27,664 nt of DNA from a virus, in the IMG/VR virus record IMGVR_UViG_3300048839_001887, positions 1-27,664 of that record; one strand, written 5' to 3'. This document shows positions 22,421 to 27,664 of the stretch, one piece after another (the first letter of the stretch is position 1; each line of letters starts with the position of its first letter). The position numbers and the translations under genes were made by a program. The notes beneath the pieces were generated by a model. It was not told the DNA's origin and did not search any database. It saw only the letters and a list, made by a program, of their open reading frames with translations.

Positions 22421-22944
22421 TGCGAGACCCCCTCTAGCGCATGGCGGCCAGCGTAGCGCGCCAGCAGCGCGGCGTTGTCCGCGTCGAGTTGCATCAGTTG
22501 CAATTGGAGATTGCGGATTTCGGCGCGACAGTCGTTGACTTCGGCGCAGACTGCGTCTTGCAGCCGCTCGATTTCCAGCGTGAGCGCGGCGTGCTTTTGC
22601 TGCCACGCGTCGCTCTTGTGGACAAGCTCGTCCACGAGGCTGGTCTGGCTGTCAAGAACGCAGATGATCGCGACGTCCAAGGGGTCAGCGCTGAGAAATG
22701 TTTCGTGTTCGTTGTCGTAGAGCCATTGCTCCAGCCGTGCGATTTGGCGTGCCTTCGCTGACTCGTTGGTGACGAGCGCGGCGTGTTTTTGCTGCTCCGC
22801 GACGCTGGCCGCGGCCAGTTCCCCCAGCGCCAGGCGCAAAGAGAAGCGCACCGCGCCCAGGTCGCACCAGGTCTCGCCGCCGGTGGCGGTGAAGGCGGCG
22901 ATGTGCCGCTGATAAATCCGGTCGATAATCTGTTGTGTGTTCAT
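22417..22944 (-). CDS. Hypothetical coiled-coil protein
   Basis: 175 residues. The N-terminus (TQQIIDRIYQRHIAAFTAT) is helical, and residues ~45-170 hold long heptad stretches (ALVTNESAKARQIARLEQWL; ALTLEIERLQDAVCAEVND). No membrane segment. It overlaps the next gene by four bases. Position between integrase and replication genes gives no function; coding is supported by the chain of overlaps. Confidence 0.65.
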   Translation of the reverse strand: MNTQQIIDRIYQRHIAAFTATGGETWCDLGAVRFSLRLALGELAAASVAEQQKHAALVTNESAKARQIARLEQWLYDNEHETFLSADPLDVAIICVLDSQTSLVDELVHKSDAWQQKHAALTLEIERLQDAVCAEVNDCRAEIRNLQLQLMQLDADNAALLARYAGRHALEGVSQ

Positions 22945-22974
22945 GCTTCGTGTGGCGTCCTTGGCGCCATAACG

Positions 22975-22991
22975 CTTTCTTGTGGGACGGT
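22975..22991 (+). repeat. Dispersed hairpin element, copy R5 (half)
   Basis: GCTTTCTTGTGGGACGG, matching R4 at 16 of 17 bases. It is 30 bases before the minus-strand ATG at 22944. The rest of spacer 22945-23058 holds AATTGCG and CCCTCGCC repeats; an attachment site could lie here next to the integrase gene, but none is identified. Confidence 0.65.
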
Positions 22992-23058
22992 GAAACGAAT
23001 TGCGAATTGCGAGTTGCGAGGAAGATCGTGTCGCCCCTCGTCCCTCGCCCCTCGCCCC

Positions 23059-24351
23059 TCACCGCTCAATCGCATCTTCCCAACTCGCCGGCGCGCCCCC
23101 ATCCGCAAAAATGCGCAATTGCTCCTCCAACTGGCCCGAACGGTGATCCTTCCGATCCTTCCCCTTCGCCTTCAGCCCGCTCAGATAGCGCGCCGTCGTC
23201 TCCAAACTGCTGTGGTGTGCGCGCAGGCGGATTTCGTTTTCGTGCGCCCCACCCGCCACCATCCGCAGCGCCCACGTATGCCGCAGATCGTGCACCCGGT
23301 AGCTCTCCCACTGCGCCACCCCGGCCCGCCGCAGCGCCGACCGCAAAATACGCAGCGCACTCTTGCCGGACAGCGGCCCTTCCGGATCCAACGCGTCCGG
23401 GTCCACATGGCTCAGATTGCCAACGCCCTGGTGCGTCACCGCCCGGAAAATAAAATCATCCGGCGCCAGCGGCTGCTCGTGCAGCGGCTGCCCGGGCAGC
23501 CAGCGCCCGTCCAGCTCCAGATAGTGAGTGATCGCCGCCCACACAATCGGCGGCAGCGGCTCATCCTCCGTCTTCTTCCCCTTCCCCGCCCACGCATAAA
23601 TAACCCGGTCGTGCTGGCTGCGGCTCGGCCGAATATGCTTCCACTGCATCCGCAACACCTCCGCATTCCGAAACCCCGTCTCGCTGTACGCCAGAATCAG
23701 CGCATAATTGCGCGCCCCCGTCAGCGAGTGCTGCTTGCTTTGCAGCCAGCCAAACAGCGCGCCAATTTCGCTCGGCTGCAGCGGCCGCGCCCGCTCACTC
23801 TCCGCCGCGGCCTTCGGGCGCTGCACATTCCCAAAACGGAACGGATTCGCACGCCCATTCCCCAGCGCATCGCTGAACAGGCACATCTCCACCCCGCCGA
23901 TCAACCGCTTCTCATTGATCACAAACGAATAGAAACTGCTCACCGCCGACAACTTCAAATTGATCGTGGCGTCCCCCAGCCCACTATCCCCTAACTGCCG
24001 CTGCCACTGCCGCACATGGAACGCGTCCACCTGCCACAACTTCACCGGAAAGCCCGCTTCCGGCCCCGCTTCATGGCGCAGCGTCGCCACAAACTCCCGC
24101 CACTGCCGCGTCGCCCGCCGGTAGTTAGCCTCGGTGTGGCTGGATCCGCTGCGGCTGGCGTGGACGAACGCCAGCCAATCCTCATGCAGGTTCGACCACT
24201 GCACCGCCATCCACTCGTCGTTGGCCAGTTGCGCCTGCAGCAACGCCTGGGCGAACTGCGCCGACGAGGGGCGAGGGTGGCCGCCGCCAGGCTGTTCGTC
24301 CAGGATGGTCACGTGCTGCGGTTGGTAGGGCGTGAGGTCGTAGGTGGTCAT
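23059..24351 (-). CDS. int: Tyrosine-recombinase integrase
   Basis: 430 residues. The SAM-like N-terminal domain spans about residues 50-180 (TEANYRRATRQWREFVATLR). The catalytic domain has Arg228 (TGFRNAEVLR), a Lys near 257 in WAGKGKK, HDLRHTW (His354, Arg357), a His near 380 (AHHSSLETTARY) and the nucleophile Tyr389. All catalytic positions appear present. It should insert the element at a host attachment site. The start overlaps the stop of the preceding small gene by four bases. The neighbouring spacer 22945-23058 is the best place to look for attP. Confidence 0.93.
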   Translation of the reverse strand: MTTYDLTPYQPQHVTILDEQPGGGHPRPSSAQFAQALLQAQLANDEWMAVQWSNLHEDWLAFVHASRSGSSHTEANYRRATRQWREFVATLRHEAGPEAGFPVKLWQVDAFHVRQWQRQLGDSGLGDATINLKLSAVSSFYSFVINEKRLIGGVEMCLFSDALGNGRANPFRFGNVQRPKAAAESERARPLQPSEIGALFGWLQSKQHSLTGARNYALILAYSETGFRNAEVLRMQWKHIRPSRSQHDRVIYAWAGKGKKTEDEPLPPIVWAAITHYLELDGRWLPGQPLHEQPLAPDDFIFRAVTHQGVGNLSHVDPDALDPEGPLSGKSALRILRSALRRAGVAQWESYRVHDLRHTWALRMVAGGAHENEIRLRAHHSSLETTARYLSGLKAKGKDRKDHRSGQLEEQLRIFADGGAPASWEDAIER

Positions 24352-24659
24352 GCGGGCTGCTCCTGTTCGAGCCAGGTGAGTTCGACGACGTGATAGGTGA
24401 CGGGGCCGGTTTTGCCCTGGCGGATTTTTGGCAGGCGGACGGGTTCGGTGGAGGCGGGAACGTTAAAGGCGGCGGCGCAGATTTCCACCTCCAGGTCGCT
24501 GGGGGGGGTGTCGGTGCGGCCGAGGGCGAGGCGGTAGCCACGTTCGCGTCGTTCGAGGACGAGTTCGAGGCCGCGTGCCAGGCGCTGGTGGACGTAGCGG
24601 GCTTTGGTGAAGGTGATGGTATGGCGCATGTTGGCGGCGATTTGGTCTAGTTTGGTCAT
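24348..24659 (-). CDS. Hypothetical protein coupled to the integrase
   Basis: 103 residues. The start is an ATG with GGAG six bases upstream, and the stop overlaps the integrase start (ATGA). Sequence (LARGLELVLERRERGYRLAL, PVTYHVVELTWLEQEQPA) suggests a small alpha/beta fold. It could be an excisionase-like partner, but it lacks a clear DNA-binding motif, so this is speculation from position. Confidence 0.6.
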   Translation of the reverse strand: MTKLDQIAANMRHTITFTKARYVHQRLARGLELVLERRERGYRLALGRTDTPPSDLEVEICAAAFNVPASTEPVRLPKIRQGKTGPVTYHVVELTWLEQEQPA

Positions 24660-24680
24660 GGTGTCTCCGTACTCAAATCC

Positions 24681-24968
24681 TTACGACGATTGTATGCGGC
24701 GGATTTCCAGTTCGTCTCTGATGTCATTGGTTGCCTCCGTGAGGCAGGCGAGGGCGTTGGCGATGGTGTGGAGTTCCAGGATGGCGGTATGGAGCATTGT
24801 GCCCAGCAGGAGGGTGCTGTCATTGGCGCGGTGTGCGCTGCCGATGGCCTGGCCAGCGGAGAAGTGGTCGAGCATGATAGCGGTGTTGCGGATCATTTCT
24901 CGCCGCCCCTTCGCCTCTGTGGTGAAGATGGTGGCGTCCTGCTGGGGGGTGTTGGTGTTGGTGTTCAT
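24681..24968 (-). CDS. Hypothetical small protein
   Basis: 95 residues; CAGGAG lies eight bases before the ATG. Residues ~20-90 are amphipathic helices (MLDHFSAGQAIGSAHRAND; ALACLTEATNDIRDELEIRR). No family is recognised. Two exact GAGTATAGCAC repeats sit in its leader. Confidence 0.6.
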   Translation of the reverse strand: MNTNTNTPQQDATIFTTEAKGRREMIRNTAIMLDHFSAGQAIGSAHRANDSTLLLGTMLHTAILELHTIANALACLTEATNDIRDELEIRRIQSS

Positions 24969-24997
24969 GTGCTATACTCCTGTCGAGTGCTATACTC
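24969..24997 (-). repeat. Two 11-bp direct repeats in a leader
   Basis: GAGTATAGCAC (minus strand) occurs at 24969-24979 and 24987-24997, an 18-base period, just before the ATG at 24968. The TATAGC inside each copy resembles a -10 hexamer. A regulator site or doubled promoter element is possible. Confidence 0.55.
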
Positions 24998-25004
24998 AGT
25001 TGGT

Positions 25005-25183
25005 GAGGCCGCAGCCCGGGCGAGGGGTTGCGGCCTCTTTGTGTGCGGTTGCCGGGGCCTCTCCGGCGGTGTGGCGGGTGGTAGGGCGCAGCGTAGGGGG
25101 TCGCCCTGCGCTGCCCTGGTGTGGGCGGGAACTGCCATCGACGGGCAGCCCTATGAAGAGCGGCCCCAGCTCCCGCCCACACC
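25005..25183 (-). other. Structured non-coding region with several hairpins
   Basis: The gap between the genes ending at 25193 and starting at 24968 holds no credible ORF but at least four stem-loops: a 17-bp stem with one mismatch (25118-25134 with 25167-25183), GCAGCG/CGCTGC with flanking pairs (25084-25117), GCCGG/CCGGC (about 25052-25068), and GAGGCCGCA/TGCGGCCTC (25005-25037). A structured RNA, a replication origin region or a processing region are all possible; the strand is a guess from neighbouring transcription. Confidence 0.5.
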
Positions 25184-25192
25184 GGGCGTTGC

Positions 25193-25459
25193 CTAGCGCC
25201 TGTCGTACTCGTTGTTGCGAGCCTGCCGGTGCAGACTGGCCAGCCGGCTGGTGTGCGTCTGGATGCGGGCGGCGAGCATGTAGAGTTCGAGTACCCGGAT
25301 TTGTGCTACCTTGTCGAATCTGCGTTTTGCCATCTCTTTTTCGCCTTCTAACCCGCTCATCAATTCCTGCAACAACTCGGCAATGTCGGCGTCGTGATCT
25401 TCGATGGCCTCGGTCATGCCCCAAATCACTTTATTCGTCGGCCGGACAGCGGTTGCCAT
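25193..25459 (-). CDS. Hypothetical small helical protein
   Basis: 88 residues; its ATG shares a base with the preceding stop (TGATG). It is entirely helical and charged, with a central coil (KEMAKRRFDKVAQIRVLELY) and a basic C-terminus. No family is recognised. It may be a small regulator or phage-specific inhibitor of a host process, but nothing in the sequence shows this. Confidence 0.6.
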   Translation of the reverse strand: MATAVRPTNKVIWGMTEAIEDHDADIAELLQELMSGLEGEKEMAKRRFDKVAQIRVLELYMLAARIQTHTSRLASLHRQARNNEYDRR

Positions 25460-25722
25460 CAGCCGACATCCTCATTGCGCTCGTTGGCGATGCTGCGCCA
25501 GATGATGCCGAGGCTGCTGGCGGTGATGACGCCGGCGACGATCAGCCAGGTGGCGAGATCGAGCAGGGCCAGGAGCAGGGCGAGATCGACGCCGACGCCG
25601 ACGACGACGGTGAGCCAGGTGCGGCGGATGGCGAGCCACTGTCCCCAGCCGTGGTATTGGAGAAAGAGCCCCCAAACGACACCCCAAATGACCGCCAACA
25701 GCAGGACGGTGGAGACGGCCAT
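25459..25722 (-). CDS. Small membrane protein, two to three helices
   Basis: 87 residues from the ATG at 25722, one base after the preceding stop; the longer upstream frame is a shadow. Hydrophobic segments at about residues 3-22 (VSTVLLLAVIWGVVWGLFLQ), 35-60 and 60-77 cover most of the protein. The C-terminus (RSIANERNEDVG) is charged. As an early gene next to the immunity region it could be a superinfection-exclusion protein, which is inference from position. Confidence 0.65.
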   Translation of the reverse strand: MAVSTVLLLAVIWGVVWGLFLQYHGWGQWLAIRRTWLTVVVGVGVDLALLLALLDLATWLIVAGVITASSLGIIWRSIANERNEDVG

Positions 25723-25723
25723 G

Positions 25724-25927
25724 CTAGGCTGGCTGTGGCTGGGCCGTCTGCGGCTGGGCGGGCGGCTGATCGGCCTCGGCCGCTTCGACATAGGTCTCCA
25801 CCGCGTGGCGGATGTGGTCGGCCAGGTTGCTGGTGATGCTGTCGCCGGCGACACGCTCTAGGCGACGCTTGAGCGTGGCGGTGCAGCGCACCTGCGGCAG
25901 GTATTCGGTCAGTGGTTCGTTGATCAT
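25724..25927 (-). CDS. Ribbon-helix-helix-like regulator, divergent from the repressor
   Basis: 67 residues. The N-terminal 45 residues (LPQVRCTATLKRRLERVAGD, then HIRHAVETYVEAAE) follow the ribbon-helix-helix pattern of a strand and two helices. The C-terminus is Pro/Gln/Ala-rich. It is the first gene of the leftward series and faces the CI-like gene across a shared control region, so a Cro-like or antirepressor role is plausible. Confidence 0.65.
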   Translation of the reverse strand: MINEPLTEYLPQVRCTATLKRRLERVAGDSITSNLADHIRHAVETYVEAAEADQPPAQPQTAQPQPA

Positions 25928-25941
25928 GGATAGCCTCTATC

Positions 25942-25972
25942 TTCGTGCTACAGATTTCAAATTCATGCTACA
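25942..25972 (-). promoter_or_regulatory. Direct-repeat operator candidate
   Basis: TGTAGCAYGAA occurs twice on the minus strand (25962-25972 and 25942-25952) with a 20-base period, in the leader of the RHH-like gene. Two-turn spacing suits a protein binding one face of the helix. Confidence 0.55.
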
Positions 25973-25977
25973 GCTAC

Positions 25978-26007
25978 ACAATACCACAATGCAATACATT
26001 GTGTCAA
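25978..26007 (-). promoter_or_regulatory. Leftward promoter with overlapping operator dyad
   Basis: TTGACA (minus strand, 26002-26007) and TATTGT (25978-25983) are 18 bases apart, and the -35 matches the consensus fully. A perfect dyad CACAATG-5-CATTGTG (25985-26003) fills the spacer and reaches the -35, the usual place for a repressor operator. It would drive the RHH-like gene and the leftward series. Confidence 0.65.
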
Positions 26008-26028
26008 TAGGAAATTGAACACTATAGC
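25999..26028 (+). promoter_or_regulatory. Possible rightward promoter for the repressor
   Basis: TTGTGT (25999-26004) and TATAGC (26023-26028) are separated by 18 bases upstream of the repressor start at 26066. The match is moderate. The -35 overlaps the operator dyad, which would allow autoregulation. Confidence 0.45.
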
Positions 26029-26065
26029 ATGTTAATCCGTGCTTTAGCCATCAACCCATGTCGCT

Positions 26066-26515
26066 ATGAGCTACGATTGTTCTATGTACAGTGCAAAGAC
26101 CTTCGCCGATCGCCTGCTGTTAGCCCGTCGTGACATGAGATGGGATCAGGGAGAGCTATCGCACAGGTCAGGCGTCAGCCGTGGCTACATCTCAGAAATT
26201 GAGCGAGGTGTTAAGAAGAACGTCGGCGTTGAAGTGGTGTTTTTGCTTGCCGAAGCGCTTGGAGTGAGTGCGGCCTATTTGCTGGGGTTGACGGATGACC
26301 CTCTGGGCGAGGGTCCGTCGCTGGCGGAGAATGAATTGGTGCTCGACGTCGAGGATGCCGAGCAGAAGAAGTTGTTCAGGCAGCTCGTGGATGAATTCGC
26401 CGCTCTTTCTGGCCGCAATCAACGGCTGGCGCTGCATTATTTGCGCATGATGCGCCAAGTGGAAGAGGAAGAGCGTGAAGCGAAGACACCACATATTGTG
26501 GGCGGCGCTGAGTAG
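26066..26515 (+). CDS. CI-like transcriptional repressor (XRE helix-turn-helix)
   Basis: 149 residues. The XRE domain spans about residues 11-68 (FADRLLLARRDMRWDQGELS, RSGVSRGYISEIERGVKKN), followed by a short acidic C-terminal part (residues ~85-149) that lacks a LexA-like peptidase. The gene faces the RHH-like gene, with two operator-like motifs between. It is the probable lysogeny repressor. No ribosome site lies upstream of the chosen ATG, and a second in-frame ATG is six codons later. Confidence 0.88.
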   Translation: MSYDCSMYSAKTFADRLLLARRDMRWDQGELSHRSGVSRGYISEIERGVKKNVGVEVVFLLAEALGVSAAYLLGLTDDPLGEGPSLAENELVLDVEDAEQKKLFRQLVDEFAALSGRNQRLALHYLRMMRQVEEEEREAKTPHIVGGAE

Positions 26516-26548
26516 GTTGTGGGTGGCGCTGGCCTGCGTGCGCTGCCA

Positions 26549-26613
26549 GGCGTTGGGGCGGCGCTGTTTTGTGGAGTGGGACGGGGTGGTGTGGTCGGTG
26601 GTGGAAGATTGAG
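26549..26613 (+). repeat. 65-bp G/T-rich leader repeat, copy A
   Basis: 63 of 65 bases match copy B at 27178-27242. The run contains several GG and GGG tracts (GTGGAGTGGGACGGGGTGG). It ends 13 bases before the tiny ORF at 26627. Confidence 0.95.
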
Positions 26614-26626
26614 AGGAGGTCTCCCG

Positions 26627-26674
26627 ATGGGTAGGAAGCGGGGCAAGGTCATCAAGCGGGGCTGGTGGGGTTGA
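26627..26674 (+). CDS. 15-residue basic peptide with strong ribosome site
   Basis: The ORF encodes MGRKRGKVIKRGWWG. An AGGAGGT lies six bases before the ATG. Its stop overlaps the next ATG (TGATG). Seven of 15 residues are Arg or Lys and two are Trp. It may be a leader peptide or a real micropeptide. Very small size keeps confidence low. Confidence 0.4.
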   Translation: MGRKRGKVIKRGWWG

Positions 26675-26784
26675 TGGGGTGTGGGCTGATGGCGAATCTT
26701 GTCTCGCCAGCCACGGCGCCATCAGCGCCAGAGCCGCAGCGTCAGGCCACTGTCGACAAAGAGAAAGGGAAGACAGGAGAATGA
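26674..26784 (+). CDS. 36-residue ORF coupled on both sides
   Basis: It begins one base inside the stop of the basic peptide ORF and ends with a TGA overlapping the following ATG (ATGA). The peptide (MGCGLMANLVSPATAPSAPE onward) has no clear fold. Coding is suggested only by the overlaps. Confidence 0.35.
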   Translation: MGCGLMANLVSPATAPSAPEPQRQATVDKEKGKTGE

Positions 26785-27110
26785 AGCCGAAGCACATTGA
26801 GCATCTAGGCGGGATTGGCCACCTCACCGACCAGGGCCAGGCTGTCGCAAAAGTGCGCTACTCCATTGATCTGTACGAGGAGCAAATTGATACGAGCACC
26901 CTCGCAGACACGTCCAGCACGCCGGGGTTGAAGTACGCCGAAATAGAGATCGACGTGATCGAAGGAAAGAAGTTCTTGGATGCGGGCGAGGTCTTCACCC
27001 TGTTGCTTGCCGACAAACGACAATGCACTGTCGTCGTCCAGAGGGTCTCGCTGCCCAGCACCCACTACACGTTTATCGCGCTCGAGCTGGGCGATTTAGT
27101 GAATAGGTGA
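26781..27110 (+). CDS. Hypothetical protein
   Basis: 109 residues beginning MKPKHIEHLGGIGHLTDQGQ; it overlaps the short ORF before it by four bases. The sequence is mixed alpha/beta with alternating strands at residues ~20-30 and 47-55 and a C-terminal VSLPSTHYTFIALELGDLVN. No family is recognised. A longer GTG-started frame (26679) is less likely because the overlap start is better placed. Confidence 0.6.
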   Translation: MKPKHIEHLGGIGHLTDQGQAVAKVRYSIDLYEEQIDTSTLADTSSTPGLKYAEIEIDVIEGKKFLDAGEVFTLLLADKRQCTVVVQRVSLPSTHYTFIALELGDLVNR

Positions 27111-27177
27111 CCGGCTCACGGTCGTGCAGGGCGCAAAACTGATGTGTTGGGAAAAGCGGCCGATACTCGCAGGCCAC

Positions 27178-27242
27178 GGCGTTGGGGCGGCGGTGTTTTG
27201 TGGAGTGGGACGGGGTGGTGTGGTCGGTGGTGGAGGATTGAG
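27178..27242 (+). repeat. 65-bp G/T-rich leader repeat, copy B
   Basis: Nearly identical to copy A at 26549-26613, 629 bases away. It differs at two bases, and its GGAGG serves as the ribosome site of the following GTG at 27245. The preceding spacer 27111-27177 shows nothing else. Confidence 0.95.
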
Positions 27243-27244
27243 GC

Positions 27245-27664
27245 GTGGCAACACCTGATGATTATCGACGACGGCTGGCTGATATGGGGCTGCTTGGCAA
27301 GGGTGGCTTGGAAATAAAGGCTACAACGGCAGCGGAGGCCAAGCAGGTGCTGCCGCAGCTGCGCCAACTGCAGGCCGATCTGCGTGCGCTGAAGAAAGAG
27401 ATCAATCTCGACATTAAGCAAATTCGCATGAACTATCAGCAGCAGATGCCCAATGCCGGCGCCGGCGCATCGGCTGTTTTTTCGATCTTTGGCAAGCGCA
27501 AGGTGGCCGGCAGCATCCGTGCAGATTCTAAGCGCCAACTGGCGGCTCAACGAGATCAAGAGATCGGCGGCTATGAACGGGTGAAGGCGACGATTGACGA
27601 CCTGCTGTTGCAAATCGACAGGGCAAAGCTGACGATTCAGCAGTACATTACCGAGAATGGGTGA
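27245..27664 (+). CDS. Hypothetical coiled-coil protein
   Basis: 139 residues from a GTG eight bases after GGAGG; the stop is the last codon in the window. The protein is helical: residues ~28-65 (AEAKQVLPQLRQLQADLRAL) and ~95-139 are charged coils, separated by a Gly/Ala-rich stretch and FGKRKVAGS. It has a leader shared with the gene at 26627. Function unknown. Confidence 0.65.
   Translation: MATPDDYRRRLADMGLLGKGGLEIKATTAAEAKQVLPQLRQLQADLRALKKEINLDIKQIRMNYQQQMPNAGAGASAVFSIFGKRKVAGSIRADSKRQLAAQRDQEIGGYERVKATIDDLLLQIDRAKLTIQQYITENG

Overview
This window is a large part of a temperate siphophage-like genome (prophage or phage-plasmid) from a GC-rich bacterium. Recognisable pieces are a tape-measure protein, tail hub and tail fibre, terminase, portal, Mu-F-like head protein, tyrosine integrase, RepA-type ATPase, ParB-like protein, FtsK-like translocase and a CI-like repressor. 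A Chloroflexota host is my guess from the style of the adhesion-like domains and the short genomic palindromes; nothing here proves it. No tRNA, rRNA, CRISPR array or complete insertion sequence was seen.

Layout. 1-10537 (+) is the tail module: the 3' part of the tape measure, a four-gene membrane cassette headed by a CHAT (caspase-like) protease with a C-terminal membrane anchor, a tail protein, a small ORF, a hub-like tail protein with a lectin-like insert, a 1047-residue fibre and two small proteins. It ends at a bidirectional terminator (10569-10604). From the other side, a leftward series of genes on the minus strand runs from the immunity region (25927) to the same terminator: RHH-type regulator, membrane protein, small proteins, integrase (23059-24351), helical and secreted proteins, RepA-like ATPase, ParB-like protein, zinc-ribbon protein, FtsK-like ATPase, small membrane proteins, then terminase small and large subunits, portal and Mu-F-like protein. 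Rightward from 26066 are the repressor and three small-gene units. Two of those units share a nearly identical 65-bp leader.

How it works together. The divergent repressor/RHH pair with operator-like dyads at 25942-26028 is the probable lysis-lysogeny switch. Many leftward genes are coupled by ATGA, TGATG or GTGA overlaps, so early, replication and packaging functions are probably expressed as long transcripts. Integrase, RepA-like ATPase, ParB-like and FtsK-like genes on one strand suggest an element that can both integrate and replicate or segregate autonomously. Major capsid, tail tube and lysozyme genes are not recognised here and are probably outside the window. This fits a circular map in which the rightward genes beyond 27664 eventually reach position 1.

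The most unusual signals are the CHAT-protease/membrane cassette inside the tail operon, a dispersed hairpin family upstream of five genes, a 27-bp inverted iteron array around a G-run before the ParB-like gene, a three-hairpin plus T-tract locus on the strand opposite the FtsK-like leader, a multi-hairpin intergenic region at 25005-25183, and the duplicated 65-bp leader.
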